Below are positions 1-7,975 of a DNA stretch of 13,284 bases, piece by piece; positions within the stretch are counted from its first letter, which is position 1; each line of letters starts with the position of its first letter. The stretch is taken from assembly GCA_031396305.1 (NCBI GenBank), contig JANNKM010000438.1, positions 1 to 13,284 on the forward strand. Direction: 5' to 3'. This DNA comes from JAEMQF01 sp031396305 (GTDB lineage Bacteria > Pseudomonadota > Gammaproteobacteria > Burkholderiales > Burkholderiaceae_C). The notes under the pieces are model-generated. The model ran no database searches, was not told the DNA's origin, and worked only from the letters and a program-made list of their open reading frames with translations. A program made the translations under genes and the position numbers.

Positions 1-155
1 ATCACCTTGGTTTCGATCGGCGCGCGCACTACGTCGACGACCTTTTTCGCCAAGCCAGTCACCAGCGCATAGACGATCAATGCATGAAACAGGACAACGA
101 ACGTGAAGCCCACTAGGTGGCGGCGCGGGTCGGCTTGCCTCTTTGAAAAGTCCAT
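1..155 (-). CDS. tonB: TonB-family energy transducer, N-terminal part (cut by window edge)
   Basis: The reading frame opens at ATG (155-153) and runs off the left edge after 51 codons, so only the N-terminus is visible. It starts MDFSKRQADPRRHLVGFTFV: a short basic cytoplasmic tail, then one hydrophobic segment (about residues 14-36) with an internal histidine (H24), as in the signal anchor of TonB, where a membrane histidine matters for coupling to ExbB/ExbD. After it comes a charged stretch (KKVVDVVRAPIETKV) leading towards what should be the proline-rich periplasmic spacer. TonB carries energy from the proton motive force to outer-membrane receptors, and the gene upstream encodes such a receptor, which supports the call. 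exbB and exbD often follow tonB and may lie just outside. The Shine-Dalgarno sequence is weak. The proline-rich region and C-terminal domain cannot be checked here. Confidence 0.75.
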   Translation of the reverse strand, partial: MDFSKRQADPRRHLVGFTFVVLFHALIVYALVTGLAKKVVDVVRAPIETKV

Positions 156-236
156 GCTCAAGCGGCCCCATTATCTTTCGGGAAGGCGGGGATGTTGCCA
201 CAGACCCGCGGGCTGCATGCCTAGGGCAGCACCTAA

Positions 237-272
237 GAAAAAAATCCCACCGGCGTCGAGAGCCGGCGGGAT
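237..272 (-). terminator. Rho-independent terminator after the TonB-dependent receptor gene
   Basis: Read on the minus strand, 272-262 and 254-244 form an 11-bp stem (ATCCCGCCGGC with GCCGGTGGGAT, one G-U pair) closing a 7-nt loop. A run of seven T follows (complement of A at 238-244). This is the standard form of an intrinsic terminator. It lies 57 nt beyond the receptor stop codon and 82 nt before the tonB start, so it should largely separate the two transcripts. Confidence 0.85.
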
Positions 273-283
273 CAGATTGCATG

Positions 284-310
284 CCAAGCGCAACCAGTAG
301 TTGCGCCTGG
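284..310 (-). other. Second hairpin just upstream of the terminator
   Basis: GCGCAAC (288-294) and GTTGCGC (300-306) pair perfectly around a 5-nt loop. Three more pairs (284-286 with 308-310) extend the stem beyond one mismatch. It has no T-run, so it is probably not a terminator alone. In the 3' untranslated region of the receptor mRNA it could block 3' exonucleases or help the terminator that follows; that role is inferred. Confidence 0.5.
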
Positions 311-328
311 CGCTGCTTCGTTCCGCGC

Positions 329-3055
329 TCAGAAGAACTTGTAGCCCACGCGGAGCATGAACGAGCGGCCCAGCGGATCGGTGAACCGTGGATCGTAGCC
401 GCGCTGGAACGTCGTTACCTGACCCGACAGAGGCGGTTCCGTGTCAAGCAGGTTGTTGATGCCCGCCGTCACGGTCAGATCCTTGACTCCGGTCCACGTG
501 ACCGAGGCGTCGAATAGCGAATAGCTTCCGACATTGTTTACGCCGTCCTGATCCGTGTAGCCGGTCTTGTAGCGTTGCGCCAGCGCTGCAGCCCATGGCC
601 CCATGCTCCAGTTGCCGGTCAACACATGCTGCCAGCGAAAAACCGGCGCATTGTCCGAGTACCTGCCCAGCGCATCAAAGAACGCACCGTTCAACTCGCG
701 CTGGTACTTGTACTTGGTGACGTAAGTTCCTTCCATCCCAACGCCAAACATGCCGAAGGGAGTTGTCTCGGAGCGCCAATTCGCCGACAGATCAATACCG
801 CGCGTATGCAACTCACCCAGGTTCTCATTGGGCCCGTCGATGAATGCGATGGGATTGAAGTTCGGGAAGTTCAGGCAGACGTCGACGTCAGCCCGGTCGA
901 TGCCGGGCCCAGGGCCCGCCGGCAAGTCGCTGCAACGAAAGAACCTGGCAGCCTGCGCGACGGGGTCTCCGAACGTCGTCTGCTCAGGAAATGCACTGAT
1001 CAAGTTCTTGATCTTGATCTGCCAGACGTCGAAACCCAACGTGACGGACTGCGTGGGTTCAAACACCAGTCCAAATGAAAGGTTGGTCGACTTCTCGGGT
1101 TTCAGGTTGTCAATCGGCTTTCCGATCCCGCCTGGACCGCCCTGGCGTTGCAGCACCTGCTGGCCGCACACGGTTCCGGCAGAAGCGCCAGGCACGGCCA
1201 CTCCGCCGGGGCAGAGCAACGGATCGTCGTAGTTGTCGGACGTGAATGTCAATGACGCCGGTTGGTAGATTTCGAATAGTGTCGGCGCGCGGAATCCCTT
1301 GTTCGCCGAGCCACGCAGCAGGAGCTCCTTGATGGGTTGGTACCGAACACCGATTTTCGGGTTGAATGTGTTGCCCGTCCCGCTGTACTTGTCGAAGCGG
1401 CCTGCCAACGTGACCTCGAGATCCTTGATCACCGGAATGCTCACTTCGCCGTACGCGGCACCCACCTTGCGGCTGCCAGTGATGTCGCTGTCCGGGTCGA
1501 TGCCAAGGCTGTTGATCAATACCGCGTTGATGGGCAACGCGTTGTAGTCGAAGTTCTCCTTGCGGTACTCGACGCCGAAGGCTGCCCCGAGCGAACCGGC
1601 CGGCATCTTGAACAGGTCAGGATGCGAAACTCGGAAGTCCACGAAATCGACTTTGTAGCGACCAATGAGGGTCGGCTCCGCAAGCTGCGCACTCTGGATC
1701 GCAGCCAAGCCCTGAGCAGTTTGCGCGCCGAATGGATTGATGACGCCGTTGAAAACGCCCGTCTGAATAATGTCGTCGTTCAGGTAGCCACTCTTGACAG
1801 AGGCTTCGCTCTTGTTCTTCGACGTGCCCAGGGCTGTCTTGTAGTCCCAGCCCATTGCGAGGCCTTGCAACTCCACCAACGCCCGCTCAGTCGTTGTGTC
1901 GTCGCCGCTCGTGCGCTTCCCGCCAGGGACTGCGCGCCAGTTCGCGACCCCACCCGGCACGTTGGGCCCCCCGGGGTTTGCGAGATCCGGAATGCCGCCC
2001 GCGGCACCCGGTGCTCCCGCAGGGTAGAACGGACTGGACTGGGGCATCAGGTGGTTTTGAGGAACTGGCGCGACGTGGGCGGTGGACTTGTTGTTGGCGC
2101 GCAGATATTCAACGGAAAGCGTATGGTCGGGCGTGATGGCCAGCGAACCTCGGAGCAGTCCGGTCAGCTGCTCGTTTTCGGTCAGGATGTCAATATCGCG
2201 CGTGAAGTCGTAGCGGCATGCCGTTCCGGCCGGATTCGGAATGGAATTGGGCGGATTGCAGTTCGGCAGTGAGGGCTCGAAACCGCTAAGGTCACCCGGG
2301 AAGCTCGTCCCGCTTGTTCCGGCGACAACTGCACCGCGGATGATCCCCGTCTTCGCAAAATCGCGACTCACAGCTTCCAAGACTTTTTGCTTGCGCCAGT
2401 CGAGCGCTCCCATGATGTTGAACCGTTGATCTGCGAGCGAACCGAAGCCACCCGAAAGGCTCGCCCGCCGGGTGCCACCACCACCCGATTTCTGCGGCTC
2501 CTGAGCCTGCGCGCTGATTTCCAACCCAACCAGTTCGCGCTTGAGGATGAAGTTGATCACGCCGCCGATCGCATCCGTGCCGTAGATCGCCGAAGCGCCA
2601 TCCCGCAGGATCTCGATACGGTCAATCGCGGCCAAGGGAATGGCATTCAGGTCCACCGCTGCCGCGTCGAACGCATGGTTTGCAAGGCGGCGACCGTTTA
2701 GCAGCACCAGCGTCTTGTTGGCGTTGTCGTCAGTCGGTCCGCTCAAGCCACGCAAGTCGGCTTCGGCCTTGCCACCGGTGGTCCCGCCGATCGCTGAACT
2801 GGCACCAAAGTTCGACTGGTTGGCAGCGATCCGCGAGACCGCCTGCTCGACGTTGGTCACGCCCTGACGGGTCAGCTCTTCGACCTTGATCACCGACACC
2901 GGCAAAGCCGTTTCGCCCGAGATGCGGCGAATCGACGAGCCCGTGATTTCGACACGCTCGAGTTGCTGCTGGGCGAACACGGGTGCGGCGTTCAACGCCA
3001 GCGTGCCCCCGAACGCGAGCATCAATGCCGAACAGACTTTGGTTCTTCTGAACAT
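329..3055 (-). CDS. TonB-dependent outer-membrane receptor
   Basis: This 908-residue protein has the full layout of a TonB-dependent receptor. A signal peptide (residues 1-28, basic MFRRTK, hydrophobic core, APVFA cleavage site) precedes a short segment with RVEITGSSI, typical of the mature N-terminus. The plug domain follows (about 45-175), with the hallmark stretches LVLLNGRRL, DLNAIPLAAIDRIEILRDGA and SAIYGTDAIGGVINFI. The rest is a long beta-barrel with the usual late LKPEKSTNLSFG and INNLLDTEPP motifs, and it ends in phenylalanine (RVGYKFF) as outer-membrane barrels do. Such receptors import iron chelates, vitamin B12, sugars or other large ligands, powered by TonB/ExbBD. No ligand can be assigned: there is no siderophore gene, FecIR-type regulator or clear Fur site nearby. 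Three cysteine pairs (266/280, 615/630, 708/727) could form disulphides in surface loops. The start is fixed by a strong Shine-Dalgarno sequence. Confidence 0.93.
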   Translation of the reverse strand: MFRRTKVCSALMLAFGGTLALNAAPVFAQQQLERVEITGSSIRRISGETALPVSVIKVEELTRQGVTNVEQAVSRIAANQSNFGASSAIGGTTGGKAEADLRGLSGPTDDNANKTLVLLNGRRLANHAFDAAAVDLNAIPLAAIDRIEILRDGASAIYGTDAIGGVINFILKRELVGLEISAQAQEPQKSGGGGTRRASLSGGFGSLADQRFNIMGALDWRKQKVLEAVSRDFAKTGIIRGAVVAGTSGTSFPGDLSGFEPSLPNCNPPNSIPNPAGTACRYDFTRDIDILTENEQLTGLLRGSLAITPDHTLSVEYLRANNKSTAHVAPVPQNHLMPQSSPFYPAGAPGAAGGIPDLANPGGPNVPGGVANWRAVPGGKRTSGDDTTTERALVELQGLAMGWDYKTALGTSKNKSEASVKSGYLNDDIIQTGVFNGVINPFGAQTAQGLAAIQSAQLAEPTLIGRYKVDFVDFRVSHPDLFKMPAGSLGAAFGVEYRKENFDYNALPINAVLINSLGIDPDSDITGSRKVGAAYGEVSIPVIKDLEVTLAGRFDKYSGTGNTFNPKIGVRYQPIKELLLRGSANKGFRAPTLFEIYQPASLTFTSDNYDDPLLCPGGVAVPGASAGTVCGQQVLQRQGGPGGIGKPIDNLKPEKSTNLSFGLVFEPTQSVTLGFDVWQIKIKNLISAFPEQTTFGDPVAQAARFFRCSDLPAGPGPGIDRADVDVCLNFPNFNPIAFIDGPNENLGELHTRGIDLSANWRSETTPFGMFGVGMEGTYVTKYKYQRELNGAFFDALGRYSDNAPVFRWQHVLTGNWSMGPWAAALAQRYKTGYTDQDGVNNVGSYSLFDASVTWTGVKDLTVTAGINNLLDTEPPLSGQVTTFQRGYDPRFTDPLGRSFMLRVGYKFF

Positions 3056-3500
3056 GTTGTCTCCTCAATGTGGATAGAAGGTTGACGATTCACCCAGCCC
3101 CATGAGCAAGCCCAGTGCCGCCGGGTAATGCGGCAAAGACCTGCGAGCTATGGACGTGTAAAGGAATTGTCATCATTCGTAAACTGAGCGGCGTCTAGGG
3201 TATACCTTGATCGCGCGAAATTGGCTGTCGTCGGCATGCCGTGCAACCGACGGTTGGACCCGGAAAGCCGAGTGCTGGTGCAGGTTTGCAGCCGACTCTC
3301 GGCGGGCGACGTGCGGCCACTCAGTGCTTCGTCTGGGCTCCGCTTACGGGCATGTCCCTAGCGAACAATGTGCGGTGACGTTGGTTGCCAGCAACAGGAG
3401 CGGCGTCTTCGCGCTGGCGGATCATCGGCAGCTATTCCGGTTCGTGACGCGAGCCAACCCGGCCGAAGTGCTGATTCAAGCCTATTGAATTCGCTGCATT
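3056..3500. other. Intergenic region upstream of the receptor gene, no firm gene
   Basis: This stretch lies between the ABC operon and the receptor gene and should hold the receptor promoter. On the minus strand, ATGACA (3169-3174) matches five of six bases of a sigma-70 -35 box, but no good -10 box stands at the right distance, so I do not call a promoter. On the plus strand a 93-codon frame opens at TTG 3207 and ends at 3488. Its last 37 codons (from about 3375) have GC-rich third positions like a real gene, but it has no recognisable domain, start signal or Shine-Dalgarno sequence. A second plus-strand frame (about 3199-3360) also looks partly coding. The region may hold an eroded gene. 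The palindrome GGTATACC lies at 3199-3206. Confidence 0.4.
3061..3066 (-). promoter_or_regulatory. Strong ribosome binding site of the receptor gene
   Basis: On the minus strand GAGGAG lies 5 nt before the ATG at 3055. It is one of the two best Shine-Dalgarno matches in the window and confirms both the start and independent, efficient translation of the receptor. Confidence 0.8.
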
Positions 3501-3583
3501 GCTCATGAGGAAACGCACGGCCGCCCGAAGTTTCCTCCTCCCCCGCGGGGGGTGGACGACGTATGTCGTCGGCCTTGGGGCGC
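3501..3583 (+). repeat. Hairpin-rich intergenic repeat, copy A (inverted relative to copy B)
   Basis: Copy A lies 27 nt beyond the stop codon of the ABC ATPase gene. It holds three hairpins in tandem: GAGGAAAC (3507-3514) with GTTTCCTC (3530-3537); a C-run against a G-run centred on GCG (about 3540-3551); and a perfect GACGAC-GTAT-GTCGTC palindrome (3555-3570). It ends in GGCCTTGGGGCGC. The same arrangement occurs in reverse at 10224-10303. I recall similar extragenic palindromic elements as common in Burkholderiales. No protein gene or T-run goes with it. It could stabilise the 3' end of the operon mRNA, act as a bidirectional terminator, or be a passive REP-like repeat. Confidence 0.75.
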
Positions 3584-3609
3584 TCTCAACGCCGCACTAC
3601 ACGGCACCT

Positions 3610-5451
3610 TCAACCAGGAGCCATGCCTATCCTCGGCACCGCCGCCAACAAACTCTTCGTATACGCCGAGCGCGGAAAACGCAGCACCGCTTCGGCAATC
3701 CCCGCTTCGCCGATCCGCCCACCCTGCATCACCGCCACATGGTCGGCGATGTACTCGACAACGCCGATGTTGTGAGTGATAAAGAGATAAGACACGCCGA
3801 GTTCGGCCTGCAGATCGCGCAGCAGGTTGAGGATCTGCGCCTGCACGGACACGTCGAGCGCGGAGGTGGGTTCGTCGCAGACGAGCAGATCCGGCCGCAC
3901 CGCCAGCGCTCGGGCGATCGCGATGCGCTGGCGCTGGCCGCCGGAAAATTCATGCGGGTAGCGCTCCAGCGCGTCTTTGCGCAGGCCTACCTGGTCCGTC
4001 AGCGTGTCGATGTTCTCTCGGCGCAAGCGCGCGCTCGAGTTCGGCAGCAGCGCGATCTGCCCTTCTTCCAGGATGTCGAATACGCGCATGCGCGGGTTGA
4101 GCGACGCGAATGGGTCCTGGAAGATGATCTGCACCGAACGCCGCGCCTTGCGCAGTTCGCGGCCCTCCAGCGCAAACAGATCGTGGCCGTTGAACTTGGC
4201 TTCGCCTTCGATCAGCGCCTGACCGCGCAACAACTGCACGATGGCTTTTCCAGTAGTCGTCTTTCCACAACCCGATTCGCCCACCAGCGCCAGCGTCTGG
4301 CCGGCGCGAATACTGAACGACACGTTGTCGACAGCGGTGAACGCGCCACGCGCGCGTTGCAGCAAACCCCTGCGAATCGGAAACTTCACGGTGAGATTCA
4401 GAACTTCGAGGATCGGTATGCGCTGGTCGGGTTCTTTGCGCGCAGCAGCTCGTGCCACTGCAGGTACGGTCGAAACCTCCGGCGCGCGTGCCATCTGCCC
4501 TTGCGCATAGAGCAGGCATCGCACACTGCGTGACCCCAGTTCCAGCAGTTGCGGCGCGGTGGTGTGGCAGGCGTCGAACACCCGGTCGCAGCGCGGTGCG
4601 AAGCGGCACCCGATGAATTCTTGCGCCAGCGCCGGCACGGTGCCGGCAATCGCCGCGAGTTTGTCGCCGCGCTTGGCCATGTCGGGCAAGGCGCGCATCA
4701 GCAGGCGCGCGTAGGGGTGCTTGGGCTCGGCGAAGAACTCAGCGCGGCTCGCCACTTCGACGATCTGCCCGGCATACATCAACGCCACGTGATGCGCCAT
4801 TCCCGACACGACGGCCAGGTCGTGCGTGATCAGCAACAGGCCCATGCCTTCCTGCTTTTGCAACGACTTGAGCAGGTCGAGGATCTGTGCCTGGATCGTC
4901 ACGTCCAGCGCGGTCGTCGGTTCATCGGCGACCAGGAAGTCGGGCTCGCAGGCAAGCGTGAGCGCGATCATCACGCGTTGCTTCTGGCCACCCGAGAGAC
5001 GAAACGGATAGTCGTCGATGCGCTGCTCGGGCTCGGGAATCCCCACCTTTTCCAGCCACTCGATCGCCTTGGCGCGCGCTCGGCTGCCGCGCAATGGCGT
5101 ATGTGCTTCGATCGCCTCGACGATCTGTTCGCCCACTCGCATCACCGGGTTCAGGCTCGTTCCCGGTTCCTGGAAGATCATGCCGACCTTGCCGCCACGC
5201 ACAGTGCGCATTTCCGATTCAGGCAGGGCGAACACGTCCTGGCCCTCGAGAGTGAAATCGCCCTGCGTGATGCGGCCGCTGTCCGGTAACAGGCGCATCA
5301 GCGCAAGTGCCGTCATGCTCTTGCCGCAACCCGATTCGCCGACCAGTGCAAACGTTTCGCCCCGTTTGATGCTCAAGCTCAGGCCATCGATTGCCTTGAC
5401 CAGACCCGAATCTGCGTCCAGCGCCACCTTGAGGTTGTCGAGCGTCAGCAT
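3610..5451 (-). CDS. Fused double ATP-binding protein of a peptide-type ABC importer
   Basis: This 613-residue protein joins two ABC ATPase domains in one chain, as in E. coli YejF or GsiA, and powers the two permeases upstream. Numbered from ATG 5451, domain 1 has Walker A GESGCGKS (38-45), signature LSGGQ (152-156), Walker B with DEPTT (176-180) and an H-loop (H210). Domain 2 has Walker A GESGCGKT (391-398), signature FSGGQ (502-506) and DEPTS (526-530). Both sites therefore look catalytically complete. After domain 1 comes an oligopeptide-transporter C-terminal segment with four cysteines (282, 288, 295, 312), the arrangement that holds an iron-sulphur cluster in some DppD-type ATPases; domain 2 lacks it. 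I prefer ATG 5451 (GGAA 5 nt upstream, 17-nt gap like its neighbours) to TTG 5472, which would overlap the permease stop by 4 nt. Substrate unknown; peptides likely. Confidence 0.92.
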   Translation of the reverse strand: MLTLDNLKVALDADSGLVKAIDGLSLSIKRGETFALVGESGCGKSMTALALMRLLPDSGRITQGDFTLEGQDVFALPESEMRTVRGGKVGMIFQEPGTSLNPVMRVGEQIVEAIEAHTPLRGSRARAKAIEWLEKVGIPEPEQRIDDYPFRLSGGQKQRVMIALTLACEPDFLVADEPTTALDVTIQAQILDLLKSLQKQEGMGLLLITHDLAVVSGMAHHVALMYAGQIVEVASRAEFFAEPKHPYARLLMRALPDMAKRGDKLAAIAGTVPALAQEFIGCRFAPRCDRVFDACHTTAPQLLELGSRSVRCLLYAQGQMARAPEVSTVPAVARAAARKEPDQRIPILEVLNLTVKFPIRRGLLQRARGAFTAVDNVSFSIRAGQTLALVGESGCGKTTTGKAIVQLLRGQALIEGEAKFNGHDLFALEGRELRKARRSVQIIFQDPFASLNPRMRVFDILEEGQIALLPNSSARLRRENIDTLTDQVGLRKDALERYPHEFSGGQRQRIAIARALAVRPDLLVCDEPTSALDVSVQAQILNLLRDLQAELGVSYLFITHNIGVVEYIADHVAVMQGGRIGEAGIAEAVLRFPRSAYTKSLLAAVPRIGMAPG

Positions 5452-5468
5452 CGCGGTTCCGGCGCCGT

Positions 5469-6956
5469 TCAACGATCTGCTGGCGCAGCTGCGTCAGTGC
5501 CCGCAACGGCGATTGGCGCAGCCGGCACAACCCGGCCGTGCGGCCGGAACACCCGCGCCCGCGGATCGAACGCGTCGCGCACACCATCGGCGAGCAGGTT
5601 CGCCGCAAGCACAAGCGTCACCATGAAGGCGAACGCCGCGGCAAAACTCCACCAGACAATGGGGTCGCGCGACATTTCGCTGCGCGCAAGGTTGATCATG
5701 CCGCCGAAGCTGTTCATCGACGGGTCCACGCCGACTCCCACGTAGGACAGCACGGCTTCGTAGAGGATGAGTCCGGAGAATTCAAGTACCGTGGTGATCA
5801 GCACCAGGTGCATCACGTTGGGCATGATGTGGCGCCGCATGATGCGCCAGTGCCCGACACCAAACGCCGTGGCCGCCTGCACGAATTCCAGCTCACGCAG
5901 CTTCATTGTCTCGGCGCGCAGCAGGCGACACAGGTTTGCCCAGCCCGTCAGGCCGAGGATGACACACAGCAGGAAGATGCGCAGGTCGGAGCGCTGTGCC
6001 CCGGTCTCGAACAGGTCCGGGTTCTTGTCGATGAACACCTGCACCATCAGCACGCAGGCCGCGATCAGCAGCACGTTCGGTACCGACGACAAGGTGGTGT
6101 AGAGGTACTGGATCACCTCGTCGACCCAACCCCTGAAGTACCCGGCAACGATGCCGAACACGATGGCGAATGGCAACGTCGCAAGTGTTGCAAGCGTTCC
6201 GATCACAAACGCCGTGCGAACGCTCTTCAGCGCCTGGTAGAGCACGTCGTTGCCGGTGCGGTCTGTGCCCAGAACGTGGTACTCGCCGGCCAGCGCAACG
6301 CAGGCCCCGCCCCCGAGCCAGATCACCGCAGCCGTCAGCAACAGCGCGCGCAGCGGCAAACGCGTCCGGTTGTGCATGATGCGCCGCACGGCCTCGCCGA
6401 AGCCGATGCCCAGGCGTCGCGCGACGATGAAAGCCACGACGAGCAGCGTCAACACGGCCAACCCCAGCCCGGCCGCAGCACCCGTCGCGGCGCGCGCCAG
6501 CAAATCGGGCACATGTTGGGTCTCGGGGTCTTTCAAGTGCGCGCCGCCGAACTGCAGGCGCGGAAAGATGCGCGCGTTCTGCCCGTTCACTTCGCGCGTT
6601 TCCTTGGTGAATGCATACACCGCCAGTGGCAACGAGTAGGTGGATTCGCGCGACTGCACCAGGTCGGCCAGCAGCGCATCCAGCAAGGACTCGGTGCGCG
6701 TGTCGTATGCGATTCCCGCTGTCGCGCTGCCCGCCGTTGGCAGGGCACGGCGGAAATGCACGCTATCGAGCAAGGTGACCCCCAAGAACAACAGCATCAC
6801 GAGTGCAGAACACAGGGCCGGCGCATCTGCCAATACCTTCGCCCAGCTGTTGCGCAAGTTGGGGCTGCGCCGGACATGCCAGACGTAGCCCAGCAACGCG
6901 AGCACAAGAAGCCACAACACGACATCGGTCCACAGCAGAATCGGTTTGGGCGCCAT
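5469..6956 (-). CDS. ABC transporter inner-membrane permease, YejE/DppC type
   Basis: This 495-residue membrane protein is the second permease of the importer. The core starts near GTDRTGNDVL (residue 230 onward), the conserved entry of OppC/DppC/YejE permeases. It continues through several membrane spans to the EAA loop (about 357-383, with EFVQAATAFG and RRHIMPN), where the ATPase docks. LSYVGVGVDPSMNSFGGMI further on is also typical of the family. The N-terminal 225 residues are unusual: spans at about 8-27 and 46-64, a soluble loop of about 95 residues, then spans at about 162-185 and 203-222. DppC has about 300 residues and YejE about 340, so this is a clear extension. The start ATG lies 18 nt after the preceding permease stop, consistent with one operon. 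The Shine-Dalgarno sequence is weak. Translational coupling is likely but unproven. Confidence 0.9.
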   Translation of the reverse strand: MAPKPILLWTDVVLWLLVLALLGYVWHVRRSPNLRNSWAKVLADAPALCSALVMLLFLGVTLLDSVHFRRALPTAGSATAGIAYDTRTESLLDALLADLVQSRESTYSLPLAVYAFTKETREVNGQNARIFPRLQFGGAHLKDPETQHVPDLLARAATGAAAGLGLAVLTLLVVAFIVARRLGIGFGEAVRRIMHNRTRLPLRALLLTAAVIWLGGGACVALAGEYHVLGTDRTGNDVLYQALKSVRTAFVIGTLATLATLPFAIVFGIVAGYFRGWVDEVIQYLYTTLSSVPNVLLIAACVLMVQVFIDKNPDLFETGAQRSDLRIFLLCVILGLTGWANLCRLLRAETMKLRELEFVQAATAFGVGHWRIMRRHIMPNVMHLVLITTVLEFSGLILYEAVLSYVGVGVDPSMNSFGGMINLARSEMSRDPIVWWSFAAAFAFMVTLVLAANLLADGVRDAFDPRARVFRPHGRVVPAAPIAVAGTDAAAPADR

Positions 6957-6974
6957 GCGGTTGCTCTACGTGCT

Positions 6975-7958
6975 TCAGCCCAGCCGCACTCGCGGATCGG
7001 CCCAGGTGTAGGCGATGTCGATCGCGATGAACGACAAGATGTACAGCAGCGAACCGATGAACACCATGGTGCGAACGATCGCGAAATCCTGGCCCGTGAT
7101 CGCATCGATCACGTAAGCGCCGAGGCCCGGAATACCGAAGAAGCTCTCGAACACCAGGCTGCCGAGAAACACATAAGGCAGGTAGGCGCCCGCGCTCGTG
7201 AGGATGGGAATCAGCGCGTTCTTGAACACATGGCGAAACAGCACGACCTGCTCCGACAAGCCCTTGGCACGCGCGGTTCGCACGTAGTCTTTGCCTATCT
7301 CTTCGAGGAACATCGCGCGGTACAGCCGCGCCTCGCTGCCCAGGCGTGCCACCAGCGCCAGCAGGATCGGCAGGATCAGAAACTTCACCGCGTCCAGCCC
7401 GCCGGAGTAACCCGAGATCGGCACCAGCTTGAACAGCCGCGAGAACAGGAATTGACCGACGATGATGTAGAACAGGCTTGAGATCGAGAGCATCAGCACG
7501 CACAGCACGACCCCCCAGAAGTCGATGCGCGAACTTCGGAAGAACACCAGCAGCAGCGCAAACGCCGTGCTCGCAAACACTTGCAGGATGAACAGCGGCA
7601 GCGCCAATTGCAGGCTCGCCACCATGCGCGTCTTCACCTGGTGGCCGATGTCACCGGCGCTCTCGGCGTCAGCGCGACCAAAGTCGAGCATGAACAGCGA
7701 CACCGAGCGCTCCCAGAATATCGTCTCAGTCACCTGCTGCGCGCCCTGCTTCGCGGCATTCCAGTACAGCGGCCGGTTGTAGCCGCGCTCGGCCTTCCAC
7801 TTTTCGATCTGCTCTTCGCTGATGCGTTTGCCGCCGATGTTCAGCCGCGCCATGTCGTCCGGCGTGTTGATGGTGAAGAACAAGAAGAAGGTCGCGAGAT
7901 TGACGCCCAGCAAGATGAGCACGCCGTAACCCAGGCGGCGAACGATGTAGTTGAGCAT
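6975..7958 (-). CDS. ABC transporter inner-membrane permease, YejB/DppB type
   Basis: This 327-residue protein is the first permease of the importer. MLNYIVRRLGYGVLILLGVN is the standard start of DppB/OppB/YejB permeases: an amphipathic start and first span, then an outside loop of about 90 residues (30-115). Five further hydrophobic spans follow, including LALPLFILQVFASTAFALLL and VVLCVLMLSISSLFYIIVG. The EAA loop lies at about 218-250 (GKDYVRTARAKGLSEQ, D224; then FKNALIPIL). FESFFGIPGLGAYVIDAI before the last span is also characteristic. It probably pairs with the next permease to form the channel. It starts 17 nt after the binding-protein stop and ends 18 nt before the next gene, so it sits in the middle of the operon. 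The ribosome binding site is poor, which suggests coupling to upstream translation. Confidence 0.92.
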   Translation of the reverse strand: MLNYIVRRLGYGVLILLGVNLATFFLFFTINTPDDMARLNIGGKRISEEQIEKWKAERGYNRPLYWNAAKQGAQQVTETIFWERSVSLFMLDFGRADAESAGDIGHQVKTRMVASLQLALPLFILQVFASTAFALLLVFFRSSRIDFWGVVLCVLMLSISSLFYIIVGQFLFSRLFKLVPISGYSGGLDAVKFLILPILLALVARLGSEARLYRAMFLEEIGKDYVRTARAKGLSEQVVLFRHVFKNALIPILTSAGAYLPYVFLGSLVFESFFGIPGLGAYVIDAITGQDFAIVRTMVFIGSLLYILSFIAIDIAYTWADPRVRLG

Positions 7959-7975
7959 CGGCTTTGGCGCGCGCT

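Noticed and set aside
3160..3185. Possible Fur box upstream of the receptor (GAATGATGACAATT on the minus strand)
   Set aside because: The inner part resembles the Fur consensus, but only about 10 of 19 positions match and the flanks do not, so it is within chance.
3501..3583. Repeat copy A as an intrinsic terminator of the ABC operon
   Set aside because: The hairpins are strong, but no T-run follows any of them in the direction of transcription.
3499..4533. 344-codon plus-strand frame starting in repeat copy A
   Set aside because: Most of it is antisense to the second ATPase domain, and its start lies within the repeat hairpins.
5538..7481. Long open frame (647 codons) on the plus strand across both permease genes
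   Set aside because: Its translation is rich in His, Gln and Arg with no domain or membrane pattern. It is the antisense of two well-supported permease genes, and such frames are common in high-GC DNA.
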